Shown one piece after another: positions 36,713-45,862 of a stretch of DNA of 64,000 bases. The stretch lies in assembly GCF_000300275.1 (NCBI RefSeq), contig NZ_AMRN01000004.1, positions 248,001 through 312,000 on the forward strand, in the 5' to 3' direction. A model generated the notes under the pieces. That model was not told the origin of the DNA. It saw only the letters and a list, made by a program, of their open reading frames with translations, and did no database searches. Origin of the DNA: Thalassospira profundimaris WP0211 (GTDB lineage: Bacteria > Pseudomonadota > Alphaproteobacteria > Rhodospirillales > Thalassospiraceae). Each line of letters opens with the position of its first letter. Position 1 is the stretch's first letter. The translations under genes and the position numbers were made by a program.

Positions 36713-37708
36713 TTATGCGTTGTTGCGCTTGAGTGCCTGAGCCGGACTTTCGCCATACCAGTCGCGATAGGACCGTGAAAAGTTGCTGACATGGTTAAAG
36801 CCAACCGCTGCTGCGACCTGTTTGACGGTGAAATCACGCGATGCCAGCAATTCCCGGGCCCGCTCCATCCGCTTGGAGCGGATAAAGTCCGCACAGCTTT
36901 TGCCCGTCTCAAGCTTGAATAGGCTGTTAAGGCGGCTTTCGGTCATGCCGCCCGCATCTGCCAACTGCGCAACCGAGACCGCGGCCGCCAGATCGCAAGT
37001 GATTTTGGCAATCGTGTCTTCGATTACCGTCTTTTCAAGAACGCTTGGTTCCGGCGTCTTTTCGCCATCGTGATGCAGCAGGCAATAGGCATCAATCATC
37101 TCGGCCAGAAACAGGGTTGATAAACCTTCAAGCTTGAACTTGCGCCCAACGCCGGTCGCTTGGGCGGAGAACATCGCACTGACGATGCTTCTGATCTTGT
37201 TGTTAAGCCCAAGCGCCCTGACTTCAATCACGCTTTGATCATCGGACAGATAGGGATCAAGTGGTGCTGGCAGATCATCGCCAAACTTGGCACGCAGCGC
37301 ATCAAGCCCGATGGTAACGCCCGCATGGCGGATCATTTGTCCACCGGGCAAAAAATAGCGTGTACCGGGTCGGTCGACGCGCATCATCAAACCAATCTCG
37401 GGCGACATGGTATGTTTGCCGCCATCCGGGCAATCAAAATCAAGGTCGCCGAGAATATTGACAGATCCGGCAAGCCAGCCCGGCGGCAAAGCGTTTTGAA
37501 CATCAAATCTGGAATCCTCACGGACATTCAATTCCGCACGGTGCAAACAGATGCCGTTGCCGAAATCGATCCGTTCCAGACGCCCGGTCACACCGGGCAA
37601 TTCAAACAGTTCACCATCGGCAAGCCTCAGTTCACCGATACCGCCTGCGTTGTCCCGATCCGAAAACATATCAAACGCGTCGTCCGCGCTCTGACCGGTC
37701 TCCTGCAT
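36713..37708 (-). CDS. AraC family transcriptional regulator
   Basis: 331 residues with the C-terminal AraC helix-turn-helix pair (VAQLADAGGMTESRLNSLFKLETGKSCADFIRSKRMERAREL and VKQVAAAVGFNHVSNFSRSYRDWYGESPAQAL) and a 220-residue N-terminal part without an obvious cupin motif. Divergent from the lipoprotein gene at 37925 across 216 bases, so that gene is a possible target. Confidence 0.88.
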   Translation of the reverse strand: MQETGQSADDAFDMFSDRDNAGGIGELRLADGELFELPGVTGRLERIDFGNGICLHRAELNVREDSRFDVQNALPPGWLAGSVNILGDLDFDCPDGGKHTMSPEIGLMMRVDRPGTRYFLPGGQMIRHAGVTIGLDALRAKFGDDLPAPLDPYLSDDQSVIEVRALGLNNKIRSIVSAMFSAQATGVGRKFKLEGLSTLFLAEMIDAYCLLHHDGEKTPEPSVLEKTVIEDTIAKITCDLAAAVSVAQLADAGGMTESRLNSLFKLETGKSCADFIRSKRMERARELLASRDFTVKQVAAAVGFNHVSNFSRSYRDWYGESPAQALKRNNA

Positions 37709-37924
37709 ACTCTGCCCGTTCCACTATTTTTGCCTGCGCTTTGATTGGCCTATCTGCCGAAATCACCGATAGTCCTTTGTTTTTGTTGTTATTGCGTCCA
37801 ACACTTGCATGTGGTCGTCCCGATGCCAAGCGCCTTTTGACCCTCTTCGCAAACCTGCACGTTTGGACAGTATTTATTTCGAATTTAGAAGCTATTCTAC
37901 TCTGATAAAAAACTAGGGGCAGTC

Positions 37925-38644
37925 ATGAGCAAATTTTTACTGAGTTTCAGCGCACTATTGTTTCTGACCGGCTGTGTGGCGACATCTGGCGGTCAATTTC
38001 AAACCCAATTTCCAATCGGAAAAGTATTCCGCGAGAAGGTTGAACTGCCGCAAGGTGACGTCATCTTGCCCGAAGGAGAGTGGAAAGTTCTTGCGACAGA
38101 CACCGGCCAAAACAACACTTATCACACGTTCGGTTCCGTCGCCCTTGGCCACATTGACAGCGATGGCTATCTTCGGGGACTGGTGACAGTGTCTACACCG
38201 CTGGACGTCGGACTTGGATATTCATTTTATTCGTCTTCATTTTGTGACCCGCAACCCAACCTGCTCTATCATAAAACAAATGCCAATGTTGATCTTGGGC
38301 GGCAAAGCTGCTTTGGCATCAAGAAGAAGACCATCAGTTCATTTGACAACTTTGCCGACTATATAAAAGTTGCAATGACAAATGCACGAGCGATGAACGT
38401 GGATCGCCCTTACGACATGCTTAGTGCGGCATTCAGGATCACACGCAGGAACAAGTTCCTATATGTCGAGTATGGCTTTGATTACCGCGAAAGCGCGGAA
38501 GAAATGCTGCCCGGCTATGCCAAAGGTCAGGATGTTTCTCTTACCCGCAAATTCTTCCCAGAAGAAAAGATAGAAAACGTTGATGCTGTGGTCCGTTGGG
38601 CAACAGCAAATGCAGACCGGATCGAGAAAACGTTTCTTGACTAG
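37925..38644 (+). CDS. Putative lipoprotein, unknown function
   Basis: 239 residues with a lipobox LFLTGC (Cys17), hence a lipoprotein. The remainder is a globular domain with SSSFCDPQPN and GRQSCFGIKKK (a possible disulfide) and a C-terminal KFFPEEKIENVDAVVRW helix. AGGGGCAG precedes the ATG. I do not recognise the family. Confidence 0.75.
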   Translation: MSKFLLSFSALLFLTGCVATSGGQFQTQFPIGKVFREKVELPQGDVILPEGEWKVLATDTGQNNTYHTFGSVALGHIDSDGYLRGLVTVSTPLDVGLGYSFYSSSFCDPQPNLLYHKTNANVDLGRQSCFGIKKKTISSFDNFADYIKVAMTNARAMNVDRPYDMLSAAFRITRRNKFLYVEYGFDYRESAEEMLPGYAKGQDVSLTRKFFPEEKIENVDAVVRWATANADRIEKTFLD

Positions 38645-38660
38645 CTGGTTATCTGAAAGA

Positions 38661-39284
38661 TCAGTCGGTCTTTACCGACATCAGGGAAGCCAGCGGGGCA
38701 TTCTGCCGTGCCACGCTGGCCTTCAGGCCATCGACGTCCATTTCCTCGTCTTTGACAAACTCGATGAACATCATGTTGACGTTGTTAAAGACAAGCTCGC
38801 CTGTGGCATCGCAGTCGACATCCTTGCGCACGACACCGCGATCCTGCAAGGCGCGAATCAGATCGCAGACCTGTTTGGACAGCCGATGATCAAGCGCTGT
38901 GTAGCGTTGGGAAAACGGTGTTTCGGGCTGCGCAATCGAGAGTGACATCGCCGTGCGCCACATCTCCTTGGACAGGTATGTCAGGGAGTGGTCGTAATAT
39001 TTCCCGATCAATTCAAACAAGGCCGTGGCGACATCTTCATGCTCGCGCGCGATGATGGCATCCCCTGCTGTCAGCACTTCCTCGACTTCCATCGAGACCG
39101 TGGCCATCAGCATATCGCCCTTGTTTTTGAAGTAGTTATAAAACGTCCCGACAGACACACCGGCCATTTCGGCAATGTCTTCGATGCGCGCACTGTCATA
39201 TCCGACTTTGCGAAACAGCGTCGTCGCCGCCTCGAGAATACGGCGGTTTTTATCGGCTTTCTTTTGGGCGCGCAGTCCTGACAT
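38661..39284 (-). CDS. TetR family transcriptional regulator
   Basis: 207 residues. The helix-turn-helix is ARIEDIAEMAGVSVGTFYNYFKNKGDML. Start at the ATG 39284 with GGAG upstream (a GTG six bases earlier is the alternative). Divergent from the polyamine-type operon; two palindromes TGAACGSGTTCA lie between, so it probably represses both. Confidence 0.9.
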   Translation of the reverse strand: MSGLRAQKKADKNRRILEAATTLFRKVGYDSARIEDIAEMAGVSVGTFYNYFKNKGDMLMATVSMEVEEVLTAGDAIIAREHEDVATALFELIGKYYDHSLTYLSKEMWRTAMSLSIAQPETPFSQRYTALDHRLSKQVCDLIRALQDRGVVRKDVDCDATGELVFNNVNMMFIEFVKDEEMDVDGLKASVARQNAPLASLMSVKTD

Positions 39285-39300
39285 CGTCACTCCGGAAAAC

Positions 39301-39312
39301 TGAACGGGTTCA
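39301..39312. promoter_or_regulatory. TetR operator, site 1
   Basis: TGAACGGGTTCA, a palindrome with one central mismatch, 17 bases upstream of the tetR-like start. Confidence 0.65.
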
Positions 39313-39334
39313 AAATTAACATTGACTCAAAAAA

Positions 39335-39346
39335 TGAACGCGTTCA
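39335..39346. promoter_or_regulatory. TetR operator, site 2
   Basis: TGAACGCGTTCA, a perfect 12-base palindrome, 34 bases from site 1, in the promoter region of the ABC importer operon. Confidence 0.7.
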
Positions 39347-39406
39347 ATATTTTTTCAACGGTGCCGGATAAGCGCCGAAAAACCCAATTCAAGGGAGGCC
39401 TCAACT

Positions 39407-39475
39407 ATGAAATCAGGGAGAGCCTATGTCTCGTCACGTCTCTACGGGGAAGACCCGCAACAAGTTTCTGAGTAG
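39407..39475 (+). other. Short upstream ORF overlapping the importer's first gene
   Basis: ATG at 39407 follows a strong AAGGGAGG site and encodes 22 residues (MKSGRAYVSSRLYGE...), ending at 39475, inside the binding-protein gene in another frame. It may be a leader peptide or chance. Confidence 0.25.
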
Positions 39476-40514
39476 CACTGCGACCTTTATTCTGGGCGCT
39501 GTTGCCATGGCGCAAACCGCACAAGCAACCGAAGAATTGAATGCTTTGGTCTGGTGCGACCATACCGATCCGGCCTTGATCGAGCCGTTTGAGAGAGAAT
39601 ACGACGTCAAAGTCAATCTCAAGGAGTACGAAGGCACCGGTGCCGGTCTTTCTATCATTGAGCAATCCCGTCCGGGCGACTGGGATGTGTTTGTAATTGA
39701 TGGTGTTGATGTCCATCGCGCGGTTGAAATGGGCGTTCTGGCCGAAATCCCCGCCGACGCCCTGCCGACGTCCGATATCTTCCCCGAAGTCGTGATGGCC
39801 GAAAACAATGTGGTGGATGGCAAAACCTATGCCGTCACCGAGAAGTTCGGCTACAACACCATTTCGTTTGACAAGACCAAGGTTGATCCCAAGGACATGG
39901 AAGACATGTCGGTGATCTGGTCGGACAAATATGCTGGCCGCATCGCGGTTTATGACTATTACCTGCCGGTGATCGGCCTTGTGGGGCTGGGTCTTGGCAT
40001 TGATACGGCTGATCTTGGCGCGGACGACATGCCCGCGATCAAGGAAAAGCTGTTTGCGATGAAAAAGGTCTCCAAACAGGTTGGTGAAGTTGTGTCTTCC
40101 CAGACTGCGCTAGCAACCGGCGAGGTCGATATCCTTGTTGGTGGCGGTGAATGGATTACGGCGGTTCTTTCCGAAGAAAAGCCGAACCTCGATTGGATCA
40201 TCCCCAAACAGGGTGGCCTGCGCTGGGCACAGTCAATCGGTGTGATGAAGGATTCTGAAAAGCCTGACCTTGCGCTTAAATTCGTTCAATACATCATGAG
40301 CCCCGAAGGCCAGGCGCGTCTTGCGACCTCGTCTTGTTATTGGGGGATGCCGGCCAACGCCAAGGCTGGCGAAAACCTGACCGATGCCCAGAAAGCAGCC
40401 CTTCGCTGGGATGATCAGGACGGATACCTCAAAAACTCGCAGCTTTACCCGATCCCGGATGCCGATCTCGATGCCGAGATGCAGGATGCCTGGGTTGAGA
40501 TGCTCCAGCAGTAA
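39426..40514 (+). CDS. Polyamine-type ABC transporter substrate-binding protein (PotD/F-like)
   Basis: 362 residues with a signal peptide (residues 1-34, ending QTAQA). Family 1 spermidine/putrescine-like binding-protein fold: LNALVWCDHTDPALIEPFE opening, DVFVIDGVDV, and AVTEKFGYNTISFDKTKVDPKDMEDMSVIWSDKYAGRIAVYD split across the hinge. First gene of an operon with two permeases, ATPase, hydrolase and aldehyde dehydrogenase. The ligand cannot be read; a polyamine-like or modified amino compound is plausible because an aldehyde dehydrogenase follows. Confidence 0.9.
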   Translation: MSRHVSTGKTRNKFLSSTATFILGAVAMAQTAQATEELNALVWCDHTDPALIEPFEREYDVKVNLKEYEGTGAGLSIIEQSRPGDWDVFVIDGVDVHRAVEMGVLAEIPADALPTSDIFPEVVMAENNVVDGKTYAVTEKFGYNTISFDKTKVDPKDMEDMSVIWSDKYAGRIAVYDYYLPVIGLVGLGLGIDTADLGADDMPAIKEKLFAMKKVSKQVGEVVSSQTALATGEVDILVGGGEWITAVLSEEKPNLDWIIPKQGGLRWAQSIGVMKDSEKPDLALKFVQYIMSPEGQARLATSSCYWGMPANAKAGENLTDAQKAALRWDDQDGYLKNSQLYPIPDADLDAEMQDAWVEMLQQ

Positions 40515-40539
40515 GCAGTCCCTTGTCTACTGCCACCTG

Positions 40540-40568
40540 CCGATGTCCCGCTTTTTGCGGGGCATCGG
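40540..40568 (+). terminator. Intercistronic hairpin after the binding-protein gene
   Basis: CCGATGTCCCGC arm, TTTTT loop, GCGGGGCATCGG arm (one mismatch), between the binding protein and first permease. Likely an mRNA-stabilising or attenuating hairpin as in the operon at 902-929. Confidence 0.55.
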
Positions 40569-40675
40569 TGCCAAACTTGCGGTAAGCTGACCCCAACGGC
40601 GCCCACCATCCCAAGCGAGTTATAAGCAACCATCCCACCCATCCAGGCGGGCTGGTTTGCGAAAAGGATACCGTT

Positions 40676-41539
40676 ATGGCCACTGCCAGCCTTGAAACAC
40701 GCGAAAATCGCCGCGCATGGGGCTTTGTGACCCCGGCCCTGCTGTGGACCGTCGCGTTTTTCGTTATTCCCTTTATCGTCATGGCCGCGATGAGCTTGGC
40801 GACCCGCAAAGGGCGCGAAATCGTCATGGCGTGGAATTTCGACAATTACATTGAATTCTTTGAAAAAGCCCATTTGCTGAAAGGCCTTTTCGTCTCGCTT
40901 GAAATCACCTTCACGGTCACGATCATTTCCGTGATTCTTGCCTATCCGCTGGCCTGGATCATTGCCGAACGTGTGCCGCAAAAGTGGCAGCGCATGGCGC
41001 TAATCATGGCGATCCTGCCATTCTGGACAAGCTATGTGGTGCGGTCCTATTCTTGGCTTCTGGTGCTGGCGCAAAACGGGGTGATCAATAACACGCTGGT
41101 CTATCTGGGGGTGATTTCCGAACCGCTTGAATTGGCCAGCACACGCAGTGCGACCGTCATCGGGTTTGTGCATTTCTTTGTCATGCTGTTGACGCTTACG
41201 ATTTATGCCAATCTGGTGCAGATGCCGCCGAACTATCGCAGGGCTGCGGCCGATCTTGGTGCAAACGGGTTTCAGGTGTTCTGGCATGTTGTGTTACCGC
41301 TCACATTGCCGGGCATTATGGTCGGTGCGTTCCTGACCTTTGTGCTGTGTATCGGTGATTACATCACCCCGCAGATCCTGGGCGGCAATAACGAACTCGC
41401 CCTGCCGCAAGTCATCATGCTCCAACTGGGCCGTCGGGCTGATTTTCCGATGGCCGCCACGCTTTCGATCATTCTGATGGTGGTGGTGACACTGGCCTAT
41501 ATTGCCTGTGCGCGCTGGCTCAAGATGGAGAGAACGTAA
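40676..41539 (+). CDS. ABC transporter permease, PotB-like
   Basis: 287 residues, about six membrane segments, and an EAA-type loop (PNYRRAAADLGANGFQVFWHVVLPLTLPGI). ATG with AAAGGATACC upstream. Inner-membrane channel subunit of the importer. Confidence 0.9.
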   Translation: MATASLETRENRRAWGFVTPALLWTVAFFVIPFIVMAAMSLATRKGREIVMAWNFDNYIEFFEKAHLLKGLFVSLEITFTVTIISVILAYPLAWIIAERVPQKWQRMALIMAILPFWTSYVVRSYSWLLVLAQNGVINNTLVYLGVISEPLELASTRSATVIGFVHFFVMLLTLTIYANLVQMPPNYRRAAADLGANGFQVFWHVVLPLTLPGIMVGAFLTFVLCIGDYITPQILGGNNELALPQVIMLQLGRRADFPMAATLSIILMVVVTLAYIACARWLKMERT

Positions 41540-41540
41540 A

Positions 41541-42332
41541 ATGATCTCTTCACGCCTATCGAAACTGGCTTCATGGTCCTATCTGATCGCGCTGTATGGC
41601 TTCATCTTTTTGCCCGTGGCGGTCCTTGTCCTGTTTTCATTTCAGGATGGCCGCCTGCCGGTTCCACCGTTTAACGGCGCGACCCTTAAATGGTATGGCG
41701 AGGTTTTTTCTGACAGTCGACTGATGTCGGCCCTGACCAACTCCCTGATGGTTGCCATCGGCTCGGCGACGGTTGCCTGCGTGCTTGGTTTCTGTGCGGC
41801 CTATGGGCTGGCGCGCTTTGTTCTGCCAGCATCGCGTCTGCAACGCGGCCTTCTGATTGCACCAATGACGGTCAGTTACCTGATCATTGCGCTGGGCTTG
41901 CTGACCACCTTTAACTGGCTTGGTGTTTCGCTGTCGCTTTGGACGGTCGGGATCGGGCATGTGGTGATCAATTTGCCGCTGTGCTTTGCGATTATTTATG
42001 CCTCCATGGGCGATCATCAGAAAAACATCGAACGGGCCGCCCGCGACCTGGGTGCCGCCGAATGGCAGGTGATGACGCAGGTGTCTGCCCCGATGTTGAT
42101 GCCATCGATCCTTGCGGCCTTTTTCCTGTCGGTGACGTTTAGCTGGGATGAATTCATCATCGCATTCTTGCTATCGCGCTTTGACGTCACCCTGCCGGTT
42201 GAAATCTGGAGCATGTTGCGTTCGGGCCTGAACCCGAAAACCAACGCGGTGGGAAGCGTTGTCTTCCTGGTCTCGGTTGCGCTGCTGCTTATTCTTGAAT
42301 TGATTGTCTTTAGAAGGACGGCAAAGAAATGA
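41541..42332 (+). CDS. ABC transporter permease, PotC-like
   Basis: 263 residues; six membrane segments and an EAA loop (KNIERAARDLGAAEWQVMTQVSAPMLMPSI). It starts one base after the previous stop, with GGAG upstream, and ends overlapping the ATPase by ATGA. Confidence 0.9.
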   Translation: MISSRLSKLASWSYLIALYGFIFLPVAVLVLFSFQDGRLPVPPFNGATLKWYGEVFSDSRLMSALTNSLMVAIGSATVACVLGFCAAYGLARFVLPASRLQRGLLIAPMTVSYLIIALGLLTTFNWLGVSLSLWTVGIGHVVINLPLCFAIIYASMGDHQKNIERAARDLGAAEWQVMTQVSAPMLMPSILAAFFLSVTFSWDEFIIAFLLSRFDVTLPVEIWSMLRSGLNPKTNAVGSVVFLVSVALLLILELIVFRRTAKK

Positions 42333-43441
42333 CCGCCCCTGTCTCCATTCGCAACGCCACGAAGATCTTTGGCGACTTTACCGCCCTTGACGACATCAGC
42401 CTCGAAATCGCGGCGGGCGAATATATCGTCCTGCTGGGACCATCGGGCTGCGGCAAGACCACCTTGCTGTCTCTGCTCGGCGGGTTCCTGTCGCCATCCA
42501 GTGGCACGATTGAAATCAATGGCAAGGATATGGGCGATGTCGCACCGGCCAAACGCCCAACCACCACGATGTTTCAGGACTATGCCCTTTTCCCGCATAT
42601 GAGCCTGCGCGACAACGTCGCCTTTGGCCTTAAAATGCGCAAGGTTGGCAAGGCCGAACGCCATGCCAAGGCCGAAGAGCTGCTTGATATGGTCGGGCTT
42701 AAGACATCGGCCAACAAGAAACCCCATGAACTTTCCGGTGGTCAACGCCAGCGCGTTGCCCTTGCCCGTGCGCTGGCGGTTGAACCCGATGTCTTGTTGC
42801 TTGATGAACCGCTGGGGGCGCTTGATCTCAAACTCCGTCGTCAAATGCAGGATGAACTGAAAGCCATTCAGAAACGCGTTGGCACCACCTTTGTCCACGT
42901 CACCCACGATCAGGAAGAGTCCATGGCGATTGCCGATCGGATCGTGGTGATGAATGCCGGCCGGATCGAAGATGTCGGCAGCCCCGAAAACATCTATATG
43001 CAGCCCAAGACGATTTTCACTGCAAGCTTCATGGGGGAGGTCAATTTCATCCCCGGCACATTTGAAAGTGCAACCGACAGTACCATTTCCGTCAAGACGC
43101 CGCTTGGCACCGTCGAACTGCCGGAGTTCGAATGCAGGGGCTTTGTCCCCGGTGCATCGGTCACCCTCGCCATTCGCCCGGAACATTTCCGTGCCAGCAC
43201 CGGGACCGGCCCGCGCATCACGCTGGGCAAGGCCAAGGTCGAAGACGGATCGTTCTTTGGCACCCATCATCGCGCCCATCTAAGCCCGCTTGATTACCCC
43301 AACATGACGATCACCGCCCACATGCCGCAATCGGCCATCATCGAACCGGGGGCATGGGTTGAACTGACCCTTGATCCGACCTCGGTTGTGGTGTTGCATG
43401 GCCATCCGCCCCGCCCCACACCAGAAAGTGCTGCCCTATGA
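42329..43441 (+). CDS. ABC transporter ATP-binding protein, PotA-like
   Basis: 370 residues. Walker A GPSGCGKTT at 37-45, signature LSGGQRQRVALARAL, Walker B LLLDEPLGALD, His switch HVTHD, and a C-terminal TOBE domain. Energises the importer; overlaps both neighbours by ATGA. Confidence 0.94.
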   Translation: MTAPVSIRNATKIFGDFTALDDISLEIAAGEYIVLLGPSGCGKTTLLSLLGGFLSPSSGTIEINGKDMGDVAPAKRPTTTMFQDYALFPHMSLRDNVAFGLKMRKVGKAERHAKAEELLDMVGLKTSANKKPHELSGGQRQRVALARALAVEPDVLLLDEPLGALDLKLRRQMQDELKAIQKRVGTTFVHVTHDQEESMAIADRIVVMNAGRIEDVGSPENIYMQPKTIFTASFMGEVNFIPGTFESATDSTISVKTPLGTVELPEFECRGFVPGASVTLAIRPEHFRASTGTGPRITLGKAKVEDGSFFGTHHRAHLSPLDYPNMTITAHMPQSAIIEPGAWVELTLDPTSVVVLHGHPPRPTPESAAL

Positions 43442-44169
43442 CGATCGACCGCGCCAAACCCGAAGACTGGTATAGCCTGAAAACCGTCGGCGATGACGTC
43501 ACCTATATCGGCGAACCGTTTATCGAGGAATTTTACCGCTGCAACATCTGGCATGTGCGCGGCCGCGATGGCGACATGCTGGTCGATAGCGGCATGGGTG
43601 TTGTATCGCTGACCGAATGGGTACCGCTTGTCACCGAACGCAGCGTTCAGGCGGTTGCCAGCCACACCCATTTTGACCATATCGGCTGCCATCATGAATT
43701 TGAAAACCGGGTGTGCCATCGGTGCGAAGCCGATCTTCTGGCAGCACCCACGCGTAAAAACACGCTGGCTGATCCCTATGTGACCGACGAGATTTTCACA
43801 AAACTCCCGCCGCTTCCCTATGCCTCGACCACCTACGCCGTCAAGGCGGCACCGGCCACCCGCATTGTCGAGGACGGCGATGTGATTGATCTGGGCGACC
43901 GCCATTTCGAGGTCATCCACACACCGGGCCATTCACCGGGCGGTATTGCGCTTTGGGAAAAGGCCACCGGCATCCTGTTTTCCGGCGACATTGTTTATGA
44001 TGGACCTTTGATCGAAGACACTTATCATGCAAATGCAGCTGACTATGTCCGATCGATGGAACGGCTTTATGATTTGCCGGTCCGGGTCGTGCATGGCGGG
44101 CATTTCGCCAGTTACGGGGCCGAACGCCACCGGGAAATAATAAAAAGCTGGCTGAGGGAACGAACCTGA
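43438..44169 (+). CDS. Metallo-beta-lactamase-fold hydrolase
   Basis: 243 residues. The zinc motif SHTHFDHIG gives His76, His78, Asp80 and His81, and HTPGHSPGG adds the fourth ligand; SGDIVYDG and a terminal VHGGHFASYG complete the MBL fold. It is translationally coupled to the importer ATPase, so it probably hydrolyses the imported compound or a downstream thioester/lactone. Substrate unknown. Confidence 0.85.
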   Translation: MTIDRAKPEDWYSLKTVGDDVTYIGEPFIEEFYRCNIWHVRGRDGDMLVDSGMGVVSLTEWVPLVTERSVQAVASHTHFDHIGCHHEFENRVCHRCEADLLAAPTRKNTLADPYVTDEIFTKLPPLPYASTTYAVKAAPATRIVEDGDVIDLGDRHFEVIHTPGHSPGGIALWEKATGILFSGDIVYDGPLIEDTYHANAADYVRSMERLYDLPVRVVHGGHFASYGAERHREIIKSWLRERT

Positions 44170-44234
44170 AACCGCGCCACTCGTGCCGGGGCTAACGCCT
44201 TGGCCCAACACAGAGAAACTCAGGAAGGCTTCCA

Positions 44235-45659
44235 ATGGATAACGCAGGCAAATTTTACATCAACGGCAAATGGGTTGATCCGATTTCCTCGGAAAAGATG
44301 GACGTGATCAATCCGGCCACCGAAGAAGTCATCACCCAAATCACCCTGGCCAGCGAAGAAGACGTCGACCTTGCCGTCGCCGCGGCCAAGCGCGCCTTTG
44401 AAAGCTACAGCCAGACCACGCTCGAACAGCGTCTTGGCTGGCTTGAAAACCTGCTTGCGATCTATAAGCGCCGCTACGGCGAAGTTGCAGATACCATCAC
44501 GACCGAACTCGGCGCGCCGACCACCATGTCGCACGAACAGCAGGCCGCAGCCGGCACGGCACATCTCGAAGATTTCATTGTTGCGCTGAAAAAGCTCAAG
44601 ACCGAGGAAATCCTTTATAATGGCGAGCTTTTGTTGCGCGAACCCATCGGGGTTTGCGGCCTGATTACGCCGTGGAACTGGCCGATCAACCAGATCGTGC
44701 TCAAGGTCATCCCGGCCCTTGCCACCGGCTGCACTTGTGTGTTGAAGCCATCCGAGTTCACCCCGCTTAATGCCATGCTGTATGCCGAAATGATCCACGA
44801 GGCAGGCTTCCCGGCCGGGGCCTTTAACATGGTTCAGGGGGCTGGTCCGGTTGCCGGTGCGACCCTGTCACGTCATCCTGACATCACCATGATGTCCTTT
44901 ACCGGATCGACCCGTGCGGGCAAGGCGATCACCAAGGATGCGTCGGAAAACATCAAACGCGTGACGCTCGAACTCGGCGGAAAGTCCCCCAACATCGTGT
45001 TCGACGATGTCGATATCGAAGACCGCATCGCCTGGAGTGTGAATGCCGTTTTCAACAACTCCGGCCAGACCTGTGACGCACCGACCCGCATGCTGGTACA
45101 ACGCTCGATCTATGATGACGCGGTCAAGGTTGCCAAACGTGTCGGCGAGCAGGCATCCGTCGGCGATCCGACCAAGGAAGGTGGCCATATCGGCCCGCTG
45201 GTCAGCCACATCCAGTTTGACCGGGTACAGACCCTCATTCAGGCTGGCATTGACGAAGGTGCGACCGTTCTCGTTGGTGGTGCGGGCAAGCCCGATGACA
45301 CCAACGAGGGATACTTCGTCAAACCGACCATCTTTGCCGATGTGAATAACAATATGCGCATCGCACGCGAGGAAATCTTTGGCCCGGTGGTCTCGATGAT
45401 CCCGTTCGATACCGAAGAAGAAGCCATCGAGATCGCCAACGACACACCATACGGTTTGGCCGCCTATATCCAGACCCCGGATGCCAAAAAGGCCGACCGC
45501 GTCGCCCGCAAACTGCGTGCTGGCATGGTGTTGCTAAATGGCTCCTCGCCGCTCGCGGGCAGTCCGTTTGGCGGCTACAAGCAATCAGGCAATGGCCGCG
45601 AAGGTGGCCTGTTTGGCCTTGAAGACTTCATGGAAATCAAGATGATCCATAAGCTTTAA
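44235..45659 (+). CDS. NAD(P)-dependent aldehyde dehydrogenase
   Basis: 474 residues, the common ALDH length. PWNWP with Asn148, the cofactor segment SFTGSTRAGKAI, Glu246 in LELGGKSPN and catalytic Cys280 in NNSGQTC. It oxidises an aldehyde to a carboxylic acid. Start has an AGGAAGG site. Last gene of the importer operon; suggests an aldehyde intermediate made from the imported substrate. Confidence 0.93.
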   Translation: MDNAGKFYINGKWVDPISSEKMDVINPATEEVITQITLASEEDVDLAVAAAKRAFESYSQTTLEQRLGWLENLLAIYKRRYGEVADTITTELGAPTTMSHEQQAAAGTAHLEDFIVALKKLKTEEILYNGELLLREPIGVCGLITPWNWPINQIVLKVIPALATGCTCVLKPSEFTPLNAMLYAEMIHEAGFPAGAFNMVQGAGPVAGATLSRHPDITMMSFTGSTRAGKAITKDASENIKRVTLELGGKSPNIVFDDVDIEDRIAWSVNAVFNNSGQTCDAPTRMLVQRSIYDDAVKVAKRVGEQASVGDPTKEGGHIGPLVSHIQFDRVQTLIQAGIDEGATVLVGGAGKPDDTNEGYFVKPTIFADVNNNMRIAREEIFGPVVSMIPFDTEEEAIEIANDTPYGLAAYIQTPDAKKADRVARKLRAGMVLLNGSSPLAGSPFGGYKQSGNGREGGLFGLEDFMEIKMIHKL

Positions 45660-45681
45660 GCCACGCATATCATGATCACAC

Positions 45682-45716
45682 AAAGGCCCCGGCACATTCC
45701 GGGGCCTTTGCTTTTT
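45682..45716 (+). terminator. Terminator of the importer operon
   Basis: AAAGGCCCCGG stem with its exact complement and CTTTTTG. Confidence 0.88.
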
Positions 45717-45862
45717 GGCGCTCACAACGGCAACAGGTCTGGCGTCATGAATTCGTTATGACATAGGGCTGGTAATGATCGGCTTGGGCATTATAATCCC
45801 ATCGTTAATCGATAAATTCAGCGATCCGGTCAACGGATTGCGATTGGATTGGGAGACCTCCT

